A DNA stretch of 17,825 bases from Porphyromonadaceae bacterium UBA4259 (lineage in GTDB: Bacteria > Bacteroidota > Bacteroidia > Bacteroidales > Muribaculaceae): NCBI GenBank assembly GCA_002396125.1, contig DGWL01000078.1:1-17825 (forward strand). Direction: 5' to 3'. Below the pieces are notes generated by a model that was not told the DNA's origin, made no database searches, and saw nothing but the letters and a program-made list of their open reading frames with translations. Positions 1-8,506 of this stretch are shown here, piece by piece. The stretch's first letter is position 1; the number at the start of each line of letters is the position of its first letter. The position numbers were made by a program, and so were the translations under genes.

Positions 1-103
1 CTCCCGTCAAGCCTATGACAAAGCAAAGTGCGAGCCCTAAGACCGAGGTTAAAGTATTGCGATTGCCGGCCAACTGTGTGGAAACTTGTGGAAAATGGCT
101 CAT
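1..103 (-). CDS. 5' fragment of an exported or membrane protein, unidentified
   Basis: An ATG at 103 opens a frame that stays open to the left edge (34 codons visible). It begins MSHFPQVSTQLAGNR and continues into a hydrophobic stretch, TSVLGLALCFVIGLTG. An arginine before a ~16-residue apolar segment fits a signal peptide or first membrane helix. The start lies 18 bases after the stop of the upstream C25 gene, on the same strand and in the same reading frame, so the two are probably co-transcribed. In Porphyromonas gingivalis porU is followed by porV, so an outer-membrane T9SS partner is a tempting guess. Nothing in these 34 residues identifies a family, and no function is assigned. Confidence 0.5.
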   Translation of the reverse strand, partial: MSHFPQVSTQLAGNRNTLTSVLGLALCFVIGLTG

Positions 104-121
104 TATTAATGTAAAGGTGAG

Positions 122-3100
122 TTAATTGCCTTTCTTGTGAGGTTCGGCAACAATGATGTGTTCAATATTGGTGCCGCCATAGGCGCCGTCACTTGTTTGA
201 TACTTGCCATAAACTTTATAAACACCGGGGGCAACGCGCCTGCCTTTGCGATTAGTGAGATTCCATGTGTATGGAAACGACGACGTGGTCGTGGTCCACA
301 CCACATTGCCACTGATGTCCAGAACCTTAAGGTCGACGGTGGTAGGATTATAGAATGGGGAATCGAGGTGGAATGTGGCTTGCTCGGTGGCTAGCTTTTC
401 CTCAACCATGATGCTTGCTTGCGATTTGCCTCCCACCACAAACGTCAGTGAGCGGGTGGCGCTATTACCGGCCACGTCATAGACGGTGTAGTCGAGCGTG
501 TGAGGTCCTTCTTCCAGTTGCATGGGGAATGCGACAGTCAAGGTCTTGCCATTATTGGTCATGGTGGCATAGTCTTTAACAAATGGGAACGATTGCTTGC
601 CACCGTCAAGGTTTAGTGTCATGCTGTTGCCAATGGCTTGCGTGGGGTTGCTGAATGAGTAGTCATCGGTGGCATTGATGTGTAAAGTGCAATTGTTGAG
701 GATTGCTGCTCCGGCGGCATAGCTTTCCTTGTCATTAATGTAAATTTCGTTGATTACAGGTGAAGTGACGTCGTGAGTGTTGAGTGGATCATCGGCGATG
801 TATTGCCCCAGTTTAAGGTTGGTGTAGCTGCCGTTCACCATTTGGTCGGTGCCTTCGTTGTGGGCATACACTTTAATTTCTCCGTAGGATCCGGTTGAGA
901 GAATGTAGCGTGGAATCATTGCGGTTGCAGTGAACACTCCGTTCTCTACCCTGCCATTCACGCTCACCAGCATGTTGCGCGGGAAGTAAATGTCGCGGTT
1001 GTTCTCGGTGGTCTGCTTCCTGAGCATATCATAGATGGTGAGTGTCGCATTGCCATTGAAGTTGGTGTTTTTTGTTACACCGTCGGGTTGCATCACGGTA
1101 GCTTCAACGGTGACTTCTTGCAATGGACGGGTGGCTACAACCATGCCGTTGGTCACATTCTTGCCATTGACTTTTGTTATCTTGAAGTAGGGCTTGGGAT
1201 AATTGATTTTCATAGCGGGATCACCCAAGAGCACAAACATCATCTTGTTGTAGTTGATGGTGCGACCAAAGGCCTGCTTGCACTGCTTGTAGGCCCCGCC
1301 CAGGGTGGGCATTTCACCGGTGGTGTTGAAGCTGAACAATGCACGCACAAAGGCTTGATTGAGTGCATCGTTGCCGTCGGCATAGGCCGAGCGTGTAGAG
1401 GCTACCATAGCTATGGCGCCGCCGTTCTTGTTGTGGAACATCGCTTCCATGATGCCACGCTGATTGCTGTCATAGCGCGCCACGTCGCAGCATGCTGTGG
1501 TCACGATGGGGTGGTGCGGGTTTTCAATAGTCTTGGCATCATTGGTGGTCCACAGCATGTTGGTCTTAGTGATTGCTATTGGGCCGGCATGACCCACATA
1601 GGTCATGAAGAACTGGCCGCTCTTGAGTTGTGAGTTTAGTTCGCGCTTGGCCTCAAGGGCAAAACCGGTTGAGGAGTCAATGGGATATTGAGTCATGTAC
1701 ACCTTGTTGCTGGCCATTCCGGCTCCAAGCTCGTCGTTGATAATATTACTTATTCCCTCGGCTTGGAAGATGTGGATGTTGTTGTCGGCGGCATAGTAGT
1801 CGCCAATGTAAAGATTGTTGTTGCGCCAGGGACCGTAATCGGGATTTTTTACATAGTTGATGAGTTTGTCCACATCTGATCGTGCTTCACTGAGGGTGGC
1901 GCAAGGGATGCGTCCCACACCCAGCAGTAGCATGTCGCTGGCTAAGGTTTTTCCTGAGTTGTCCTCAAGCATGCCGAAGAAATCGTCATTTACATAACTG
2001 TTATACTCGTCGTTGCTTGCTGTCGACTCAAAGGTGATTATAGTGCAATCACGCTTACCCGAAATCTGGCGGTTGTCGTAGCTGCCGGCTCCGAACATGA
2101 GCACATACTTGAATTTGCTATTGTCGCGGTCATAGAACATCTTGTTCATCAAGCGTATGGCCATAGCGTCGGGGGTGCCGCTTGAGAACTCGTTGAAAAT
2201 CTTTTGCTGGTCAAGGACATGGACTGTCATTTGGTCATTGTCGCGATGCAATTGAGCTATGCGCTCGGCCTCTTCCATCAATTCCTTGCAGGTGACGATT
2301 ACCATGTCGGGGACTGGCATGGCATGAATGTTTTGGTTCTCGACTTCTTCATAGTCGCCTATCGACATCAATTCCTTATCGGGGTTGAAGGCTATATACT
2401 GAACCCAGTTGCCCGAGAATGCGGGATAGAACCCCAACTCGCCGTCCTTGCTGTTAATGAGCATGTTTTTGGGCTTCTGTGGATTGTCAATGTTCCACAC
2501 CTGGATGCTGCCGCTGGCATCGGGAAGAACTATGCGGTCATTGCTCAACTGCTGGTTTATACCCATCATGATCTGGTTGTGGGGTGTGCCATTCACGTTA
2601 TTGATGTTATAGTAGGTGAGCGTGATATAATCTAGCATAGTGAGCGACGTTGTGCCGTCGGGGCATGTGATGTTCACAGTGATGGTGCCGCTTGAGGGGA
2701 TGCTAGCGCCGAGTTGTGGCTTGAAACTTGTGTAGGGCGAGGCCGAATTGTAGAATACATATTCCGAATTGGCCGAGGTGATGCGGCTATTGGCTGGTGT
2801 GAAACTCAGTGATATGTCGTTGAGCTGGGCTGTGATGTAGCTGTATTTAGTGCCTTTGGCGGCGGCGCAGGTGTTGACTGTGATTGTTGAGTCGCCGCAC
2901 AGGTTGGGCAAATTGTAGGGAATGGTGATGCTGCCATCGTGAAGCGACTCGCCCAGAAATGTTTTGCCCGATTGTGATGGTGACGATAGTTCCTGCTCGT
3001 GATGGAAATAGTTGATGCTCGTGGCTCTCATATTTCCTCCGTTGGAGTTGCTGATTCCCACTGTTGATGGTTCTACCGCCGGTGTACCGTCATCGCTTGT

Positions 3101-3529
3101 GATGAAATAGTAACCGGCACGGGAGTAACTGTTCATTTCCCTGGTATAGCGTGGGGTGGGGGTGGCTGGGTTGCTTATCGTGAACTTTACAGGGCCATTG
3201 CCGTAGAAGCATATTTTTTCGCCAAAGTGCTTGAATGGGACCGCCACAAGGTCGTCGAGTGCTTTCCCGTCGAGAGTCTCGCTGATGGGGTGGCCGCCGT
3301 GACCGTAGATTCGCACGCTCTCAGGATTGGAGAATCCCATTTCCAGCAGTTCCTTGTATGTGATTTGATACATCCCGTTCTCGGGGATGGATACTTTTAC
3401 CCACTTGCCGGTGGCTAGCCTTGATGAGGTTGCAAAAGTGCCGGTAGGTAGTGCCCATGCATTGAATTGCAAGGTTGTAATAATAGCGGCAAGGACTGTG
3501 AATAACAAGTTATTTTTATTAATCGTCAT
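122..3529 (-). CDS. PorU-like C25 (gingipain-type) cysteine peptidase, tandem paralogue A
   Basis: This is a 1,135-residue secreted protein with the same full-length layout as PorU, the T9SS sortase that cuts C-terminal domains off cargo at the outer membrane. The start is the ATG at 3529, which begins a signal peptide (MTINKNNLLFTVLAAIITTL, cleavage probably after NAWA). An upstream in-frame ATG at 3571 adds 14 polar residues and is less likely. After the N-terminal module (ATSSRLATGKWVKVSIPENG) comes the C25 domain with FGAGSYDNR, NDDFFGMLEDNSG and GVGRIPC. The predicted catalytic pair is His647 (YVGHAGP) and Cys681 (TTACCDVARYD), 34 residues apart as in the canonical PorU nearby. A C-terminal Ig-like part (from ~955, EGPHTLDYTVYDVAGN) is followed by a sorting-domain-like tail (VLDISGNVVW, GRRVAPGVYKVYG) that lacks the usual PNP motif. 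It is clearly homologous along its length to the gene at 3737-7156. It could be an alternative sortase or a T9SS-exported protease. Confidence 0.87.
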   Translation of the reverse strand: MTINKNNLLFTVLAAIITTLQFNAWALPTGTFATSSRLATGKWVKVSIPENGMYQITYKELLEMGFSNPESVRIYGHGGHPISETLDGKALDDLVAVPFKHFGEKICFYGNGPVKFTISNPATPTPRYTREMNSYSRAGYYFITSDDGTPAVEPSTVGISNSNGGNMRATSINYFHHEQELSSPSQSGKTFLGESLHDGSITIPYNLPNLCGDSTITVNTCAAAKGTKYSYITAQLNDISLSFTPANSRITSANSEYVFYNSASPYTSFKPQLGASIPSSGTITVNITCPDGTTSLTMLDYITLTYYNINNVNGTPHNQIMMGINQQLSNDRIVLPDASGSIQVWNIDNPQKPKNMLINSKDGELGFYPAFSGNWVQYIAFNPDKELMSIGDYEEVENQNIHAMPVPDMVIVTCKELMEEAERIAQLHRDNDQMTVHVLDQQKIFNEFSSGTPDAMAIRLMNKMFYDRDNSKFKYVLMFGAGSYDNRQISGKRDCTIITFESTASNDEYNSYVNDDFFGMLEDNSGKTLASDMLLLGVGRIPCATLSEARSDVDKLINYVKNPDYGPWRNNNLYIGDYYAADNNIHIFQAEGISNIINDELGAGMASNKVYMTQYPIDSSTGFALEAKRELNSQLKSGQFFMTYVGHAGPIAITKTNMLWTTNDAKTIENPHHPIVTTACCDVARYDSNQRGIMEAMFHNKNGGAIAMVASTRSAYADGNDALNQAFVRALFSFNTTGEMPTLGGAYKQCKQAFGRTINYNKMMFVLLGDPAMKINYPKPYFKITKVNGKNVTNGMVVATRPLQEVTVEATVMQPDGVTKNTNFNGNATLTIYDMLRKQTTENNRDIYFPRNMLVSVNGRVENGVFTATAMIPRYILSTGSYGEIKVYAHNEGTDQMVNGSYTNLKLGQYIADDPLNTHDVTSPVINEIYINDKESYAAGAAILNNCTLHINATDDYSFSNPTQAIGNSMTLNLDGGKQSFPFVKDYATMTNNGKTLTVAFPMQLEEGPHTLDYTVYDVAGNSATRSLTFVVGGKSQASIMVEEKLATEQATFHLDSPFYNPTTVDLKVLDISGNVVWTTTTSSFPYTWNLTNRKGRRVAPGVYKVYGKYQTSDGAYGGTNIEHIIVAEPHKKGN

Positions 3530-3651
3530 GTCTTTCAAGTATAGTGAAACTAATGAGTTGTGGTCTCCCATAGCATCAAGAGAACCTATATATATAATTA
3601 TAACGTTTTTTTGAGTTGTTTATTGTCGCATAATGGGAATAGTCGACGCAA

Positions 3652-3688
3652 CACAGCCAGTTGACCCGGCTGGGAACAACTGGCTGTG
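3652..3688. repeat. 12-bp perfect inverted repeat (hairpin) between the two tandem C25 genes
   Basis: CACAGCCAGTTG at 3652-3663 is the exact reverse complement of CAACTGGCTGTG at 3677-3688. The 13-base loop can itself close a CCC/GGG mini-stem around GGCT (3665-3674). It sits in the 207-base gap after the upstream C25 gene. No U-tract follows directly on either strand, so it is not a textbook Rho-independent terminator. It may be a 3' stability or partial termination element. A second, smaller hairpin (CCACTC 3713-3718 with GAGTGG 3727-3732) lies immediately after the stop codon at 3737. Confidence 0.6.
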
Positions 3689-3736
3689 AGTTGATGTGAG
3701 TGCTCGCTTGAGCCACTCTTGCTATGGAGTGGGTGC

Positions 3737-6700
3737 TTAGTTGGCAGTTTTATATGGTTCAATAACAATGACGTGGTCAATGTTGGTGCCGCCATAGGCG
3801 CCATTGCCCTCATAGGTGCCAAAGAACTTGTAAACTCCAGGCGAAACGCGGTTGCCATCAAGGTTCTTCAAGTCCCAAGTGCAGGGGAAGTTGCTTGTTG
3901 TAGTCTTCCACACCAGGTTGCCCACATTGTCAACAACCTTCACGGTAACTTGAGGTGTGGTGACGAGCGATGTGGCAATGTTGAAGGTGGCTTGATTGAC
4001 AGCGGGACTCTCTTCAACGCTGATGGTCATCTGCGAACTGTTGCCCACAATGAAAGTTATTGAGCGCGAAGCCTTGTTGCCGGCCGCGTCATACACGGTG
4101 TAGTTCAACGTGTGCTTGCCTTCCTTGAGATTCATGGGGAACGTTATTGCTAGCGCACGACCATTGTCGCTTGTGGTATAGCTGCTGGCAACCTCGGGAT
4201 AGGTGGTTTTGCCGCCGTCGAGTTGCAGGAGCATGTTGTTGCCTATGGCTTGCGACTGCAAGTTGAAGGCGAAGTCGTCGGAGGCCCTAATGTAGAGAGT
4301 GGAGTTGGGGGCAATTGTCATGCCGTCCTGGAACTCTTGCTCGTCGTTGAAATAGATGGCCTCGATGACTGGTGCCATGTTGTCGTTAACGGTGAGCTCG
4401 CTGTTGGCGTTATAAGGCTCAATCGAGAGCTTGTCGAAACTGCCGTTCACCATCTCGTCGCTGTCATCCATGTGGGCATACACTTTGACGGCGCCCAGTG
4501 TGCCACCGGTTGAGAGCAGGTAGCGCGGTATTACAGTCTCGGCTGTGAAAACACCATTCACCACGCGGCCGCTCACTTGAGTGATGACATCGCGAGGGTA
4601 ATAGATGTCGCGAGTGATGTCAACTCGATTGATGCGCTGGGTGATTTCTCTCTCCTTCACGCTTTGGTCATAGATGGTGAGAGTGGCATCGCCATTGAAG
4701 CCGGTGTTAAGACTGGTTCCGTTAGGATTGTAGACTTGTGCCTCAACGGTGATGCGCTGCATTGCGCCTGTGGCTATGTTGTTGCCGGCGGTAGCGTCCT
4801 GACCGTTAATCTTGGTAATCTTGAAGTAGGGCTTGGGGTAGTTGACCTTGAGCGCGGGATCGCCAAGCAGGAAGAACGACATCTTGTTATAGTTCACGCT
4901 CTTGCCAAAATATTGCTTGCTGAGCATGTAGGCTTCACCCAGGGTGGGCATGTAGCCCTTGTCCTTGAAGCAGAACATTGCGCGCAGGAAGGCTTGGTTG
5001 AGAACGTCGTTGCTCTCGGCAAATACCGAGCGCGAAGAGGTAATCAAGGCAATGGCACCGCCATCCTTCTGGTGGAACATGAGGTCCATGATTCCGCGAA
5101 TGTTGCAGTCGTAGCGAGCCACATCGCAGCATGCAGTGAAGAAGATGGGCATGTGGGGATAGTTCACGGTCTTGACTTCATTCATGGTCCATAGGTTAAC
5201 ATCGTGAGTGATGTTGGGAGGTCCTGCGTGACCCACGTAGTCCATATAGTACTGGCCGGCCTTGAGCAGGGAGGCTAGCTTTTTGCGCCCCTCAAAGGCG
5301 AAATTAGATGTTGGGTCAAGAGGGTATTGGCTCACATACACCTTATTGTTGGCCATGCCGGTGCTTAGCTCATCAACGAGGATGTTGTTGAATCCTTCGG
5401 CCTGGAAGGCGTGCATTCCATTGTCATACTCGTCGGCAATAATCAGGAAATCGTTGCGCCAAGGACCATAGTCGGGCTCGTTGACATACTTGTAGATTTT
5501 GTCAACATCGCTGCGTGCTTCCTCAACCGAGGCGCATGTGATGCGGCCCACACCCAGCCTCAGGTAGTCGGCTGCGGGTTCGCTGCCCGAGTTGTCGTCG
5601 AGCAGTCCAAAGAAGTCGTCGCTCACATAGCTGTACTCCTCGTCGTTACTCATTTCGGTTTGGTAGGTGAGAATCGAGCAGGGTTTCTTAAAGAGTATTC
5701 CGCGGTTGTCGTAGCTACCGGCACCAAACATGAGCAAGTGCTTGAATTTATAGCTGTTGCGGTCATAGAACATCTTGTTCATCAGGCGGATTGCCATGGC
5801 GTCGGGGGTGCCGCTCGAGAATTCGTTGAAGATGAGTTGCTGGTCAATCACGTGAACGGTCATGTTATCATTGTCGCGGTGGAGCTGGGCAATGCGCTCG
5901 GCCTCGCCCATGAGTTCTTTGCATGTTACTATCACATAGTCGGGGGTGGGAAGACCGTGGATGTTCTGGTTCTCAATAGCCTCAAAGCCGCCAATCGACT
6001 TGAGCTGCTTGCTGGGGTCAAAGGCGATAAACTGAGCCTGACTCACATTTACACCAGGTGAGAACATGCGCTTTCCGTCAACCTCGGTCATTGTATAACT
6101 CAATGGCTGCTCGGGGTTGCTGATGTTCCACACTTGAGTGGTTGCGCTGGCGTCGCTCAGTGTGATGGCATCGGTTGGCTTGAGTGAGATGAAGCCCATG
6201 CGCAACTGGTTGTCGGTGGCATAGTTCATCGAGTTGTTTTGATGGAAGGTGAGCAGCATGTAGTCGAGCCAAGACTGGTTTACAGTACCGGCAGGACTGT
6301 AGAGATACACGTTCACGATTCCGTTTTGAGGAATTGGACTGCCTGCCTTGGGTAGGTAGGTGTTGTAGGGCGAGGCGTCATTGTAGTACACGTTGCTGTT
6401 GGCGGGAGCGTAAATCTTAGCCGAGCTGAGCGAGAAGTTCAGGTTGGCATCGTTTATTTTGGCCGCAATGTAACCGGCTCCGTTGGCTGTTACACCGGCG
6501 GCGCAGGTCATGACTGCAACTGCCGAGTCGCCTACTATGCCGGGCAACGAGTAGGGGATGTCAATGGTGTTATTCTCCATCTTCTCGCCTAGCAGTTGGC
6601 GTCCTGTTAGCGACTGTGAGTGCAACTCTTGCTCATGCAGCATGTAGTCAAGGCTGGCCCATCTCACGTTGCCGGTCGACAAGCTGTTGTTAACCTGTGT

Positions 6701-7156
6701 GGGCGTGAGCATCGAGGCTCCGTTACCCTCGGTGATGAAATAGTAGCCTGCATTGGAATATGCGTTCCGGTTGCGAACGTAGTGTGCTGCGCTGGTGGGA
6801 TTTTCAATGGTGAATTGAATTGGTCCGTTGCCGTAGAAGCACAACTTGTTGTCGTGAATGATGAACGGAATCTGTTGCAGATCATCGGTAGCAGTGCCGT
6901 CGAGTTTTTCCGTGATGGGGTGTCCACCCTTGCCATAGATTCTCACGTTTTCAATGTTGGAGAATCCCATTTGGGTCAACTCCTGGGCAGTGATTTGGTA
7001 AATTCCATTCTCGGGAATGGTGATTTTCACCCACTTGCCGGTAGCGAGTTTCGATGTGGTCGCATAGGATGAAGTGGGAAATGCCTGCATTGGGAGTGTG
7101 GTACCCGCTCCCATAATGATGAGGCTCAAAATGTGGAATAACAGTTTTTTATGCAT
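3737..7156 (-). CDS. PorU-like C25 (gingipain-type) cysteine peptidase, tandem paralogue B
   Basis: This is a 1,139-residue secreted protein of PorU layout, starting at the ATG at 7156 with signal peptide MHKKLLFHILSLIIMGAG and probable cleavage after LPMQA. The N-terminal module carries TTSKLATGKWVKITIPENG. The C25 domain shows FGAGSYDNR, SDDFFGLLDDNSG and GVGRITC. The predicted catalytic His643 is in YVGHAGP and Cys677 is the second Cys of FTACCDVARYD. An Ig-like segment begins near residue 960 (EGKHTLNYTVYDAAGN) and the tail (VVDNVGNLVW, GNRVSPGVYKFFG) resembles a T9SS sorting domain without PNP. It aligns along its whole length with the next gene downstream, including an identical 18-residue block ending in NKMFYDR, so the pair arose by tandem duplication. 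Its start is 78 bases beyond the FAH-like gene; no clear promoter was found in that gap, so it may share the rex transcript. Confidence 0.87.
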   Translation of the reverse strand: MHKKLLFHILSLIIMGAGTTLPMQAFPTSSYATTSKLATGKWVKITIPENGIYQITAQELTQMGFSNIENVRIYGKGGHPITEKLDGTATDDLQQIPFIIHDNKLCFYGNGPIQFTIENPTSAAHYVRNRNAYSNAGYYFITEGNGASMLTPTQVNNSLSTGNVRWASLDYMLHEQELHSQSLTGRQLLGEKMENNTIDIPYSLPGIVGDSAVAVMTCAAGVTANGAGYIAAKINDANLNFSLSSAKIYAPANSNVYYNDASPYNTYLPKAGSPIPQNGIVNVYLYSPAGTVNQSWLDYMLLTFHQNNSMNYATDNQLRMGFISLKPTDAITLSDASATTQVWNISNPEQPLSYTMTEVDGKRMFSPGVNVSQAQFIAFDPSKQLKSIGGFEAIENQNIHGLPTPDYVIVTCKELMGEAERIAQLHRDNDNMTVHVIDQQLIFNEFSSGTPDAMAIRLMNKMFYDRNSYKFKHLLMFGAGSYDNRGILFKKPCSILTYQTEMSNDEEYSYVSDDFFGLLDDNSGSEPAADYLRLGVGRITCASVEEARSDVDKIYKYVNEPDYGPWRNDFLIIADEYDNGMHAFQAEGFNNILVDELSTGMANNKVYVSQYPLDPTSNFAFEGRKKLASLLKAGQYYMDYVGHAGPPNITHDVNLWTMNEVKTVNYPHMPIFFTACCDVARYDCNIRGIMDLMFHQKDGGAIALITSSRSVFAESNDVLNQAFLRAMFCFKDKGYMPTLGEAYMLSKQYFGKSVNYNKMSFFLLGDPALKVNYPKPYFKITKINGQDATAGNNIATGAMQRITVEAQVYNPNGTSLNTGFNGDATLTIYDQSVKEREITQRINRVDITRDIYYPRDVITQVSGRVVNGVFTAETVIPRYLLSTGGTLGAVKVYAHMDDSDEMVNGSFDKLSIEPYNANSELTVNDNMAPVIEAIYFNDEQEFQDGMTIAPNSTLYIRASDDFAFNLQSQAIGNNMLLQLDGGKTTYPEVASSYTTSDNGRALAITFPMNLKEGKHTLNYTVYDAAGNKASRSITFIVGNSSQMTISVEESPAVNQATFNIATSLVTTPQVTVKVVDNVGNLVWKTTTSNFPCTWDLKNLDGNRVSPGVYKFFGTYEGNGAYGGTNIDHVIVIEPYKTAN

Positions 7157-7234
7157 AGTAGAGTTGTTATGAATTATCTGTGGTAATTTATCTTGAGGTA
7201 TATATTTTTATTTTAAGAGTTATTGTTAACTAAT

Positions 7235-7795
7235 TTATTTTACTCTCACTGTGAGCTGTTGTCGACCGTTGAGCAGTGCATTAATGGTCCATCCTTGTTG
7301 CAGTGGGTTACTGCAATCAGCTAGCTCAACGACAATCATGTCGCCCATTTTCAGGGTGAAGTACACGCTCAGCTCTGATATCACAGTGCGGTAGTCGATT
7401 GCCATCTCGCTTAGCGACAGACTTGGGAGCATGTGCTCGCCCACTTGAGCCTCAACGCTTGCTTGATTTATGTCAAGGTTGCTGTCGACTGGGATGCTGT
7501 CGCCCAGCAGGAGCGCGCCGTCAAAGCTCTGGCCTAATGCGCCTTCAGTGCCGGTTGCCGTGAGTTTTACCGCGGGAGCTATGCTATGGCAGTAGCGGTG
7601 GGCAAAGCGTGACGCTATGTGTTTTCCCAGCCTGTCGATGTGCAGCACAATTGCGCTCGAGGCGAGAAAACTGCTTGCAAAATGCGGTATAAAAAATGGC
7701 TTGTTGGTCTTTATCACGGACGAGTCGGCCATGAGGTAGACTTGTTGCCGGGGCATTTTTATGCCTTTTTCATTCTTTATGCCTATTATTTTCAC
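7235..7795 (-). CDS. FAH-fold (fumarylacetoacetate hydrolase family) protein, metal ligands apparently lost
   Basis: This 186-residue protein matches the short FAH-family proteins of Bacteroidales in remembered motifs: MKII at the start, KPFFIPHF, IDRLGKHIASRFAHRY, a GxFDG-type segment (QSFDGALLLGD) and YFTLKMGDMI near the end. FAH enzymes hold a divalent metal with an E-x-E pair and an Asp. Here the E-x-E slot reads S46-S47-A48 and the GxDFTARD motif reads AVKLTATG, with Lys77 in the Asp position. The loop after that motif is also shortened. The protein is therefore probably not a metal-dependent C-C hydrolase and looks like a pseudoenzyme. The GTG start at 7795 overlaps the rex stop as GTGA, consistent with translational coupling. 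An ATG at 7756 would remove the conserved MKII start, so GTG is preferred. A gene decaying in an intact frame is an alternative. Confidence 0.65.
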   Translation of the reverse strand: MKIIGIKNEKGIKMPRQQVYLMADSSVIKTNKPFFIPHFASSFLASSAIVLHIDRLGKHIASRFAHRYCHSIAPAVKLTATGTEGALGQSFDGALLLGDSIPVDSNLDINQASVEAQVGEHMLPSLSLSEMAIDYRTVISELSVYFTLKMGDMIVVELADCSNPLQQGWTINALLNGRQQLTVRVK

Positions 7796-8463
7796 TTTAT
7801 GTTATCTTTTAAATTGTTGGCTCCATGCCCAAGGCGATTATACATCAGCGCCAGGTCGGCATAGATTGATGTGTTTTGCAGCACTATGCCACGCGGCACC
7901 TTGATGCGGTAGGGTGTGAAATTCCATATCGCCTTGATGTTGCACTCTACCAGTATGTCGGCAACTTGTTGCGCGTTCTCAAAGGGAACGGCGATAATGG
8001 CTATCGACACGCCTGTCTCGCGCTGGCGATTGCCTAGCTCGTCGATGCTGTAGATGGGTGTGTCGCCCACGCTTGAGCCTATCTTGCTGGGGTTGATGTC
8101 AAATCCCGCAACAATGTTGAGCCCATACTGCAGCAGTCCCAGATCACGCATCAAAGCGCTACCCAGCGAGCCGGCGCCCACAAGGAACGCATTGTGCCTG
8201 TGCTTGAAGCCCAGAAAGTCGTTCAGGGCTTTGGCAAGCGGATGCACTTCATAGCCTATTCTCGTTTTCCCCTTGATGTTGAGAAACGAGAGGTCTTTGG
8301 CAATTTGCGATGCGTCAACATTGAGCTTCTTGGCAATCTGGGTCGACGACACGTGCTCTTCGTGCTTGCTATCAAGCATCTTCACATAGGCCAAGTACCA
8401 CGGCAATCGCCGCAGGGTTGGCTCCGGAAGGATGTCGCGAGCGCTATGTTTAGCATCGTTCAT
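7792..8463 (-). CDS. rex: Redox-sensing transcriptional repressor Rex
   Basis: This 223-residue Rex-family repressor senses the cytoplasmic NADH/NAD+ ratio: NADH binding releases it from operators in front of fermentation and respiration genes. The winged-helix part (~14-75) includes PEPTLRRLPWYLAYVKML, VSSTQIAKKLNVDASQIAKD and IGYEV. The Rossmann part starts with the glycine motif GAGSLG (96-101), followed by GFDINPSKIG. The C-terminal segment has WNFTP and the final helix (NTSIYADLALMYNRL) that swaps between subunits in the Rex dimer. QIAKDLS in place of QVRKDLS is, from memory, usual for Bacteroidetes. The ATG at 8463 is chosen over an in-frame one at 8538 because family homology begins near PEPTLRRL and the longer version would overlap the promoter. 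It is the first gene of a minus-strand run. Confidence 0.93.
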   Translation of the reverse strand: MNDAKHSARDILPEPTLRRLPWYLAYVKMLDSKHEEHVSSTQIAKKLNVDASQIAKDLSFLNIKGKTRIGYEVHPLAKALNDFLGFKHRHNAFLVGAGSLGSALMRDLGLLQYGLNIVAGFDINPSKIGSSVGDTPIYSIDELGNRQRETGVSIAIIAVPFENAQQVADILVECNIKAIWNFTPYRIKVPRGIVLQNTSIYADLALMYNRLGHGANNLKDNIK

Positions 8464-8506
8464 GCTGTGTCTAAATGCCCACTGGGGCGTTAGCAAAATA
8501 AAACTG

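Noticed and set aside
1088..1633. 181-codon plus-strand open frame opposite the first C25 gene (similar long antisense frames at 4577-5194, 5411-6061 and 10394-11002)
   Set aside because: They lie fully inside well-supported minus-strand genes and their Val/His/Gly-rich translations match no family; they are by-products of codon bias in the real genes.
3530..3571. Start of the first C25 gene at the upstream ATG (3571)
   Set aside because: It would place 14 polar residues before an otherwise normal signal peptide beginning at 3529.
7219..7234. AT-rich GTTAAC-containing near-palindrome (ATTGTTAACTAAT) as a Rex operator upstream of the second C25 gene
   Set aside because: Only one half resembles TTGTTAA; the spaced second half is missing. 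A similar TTAACAATAAC occurs at 12141-12151, but in the opposite orientation to its gene, which fits chance in AT-rich spacers.
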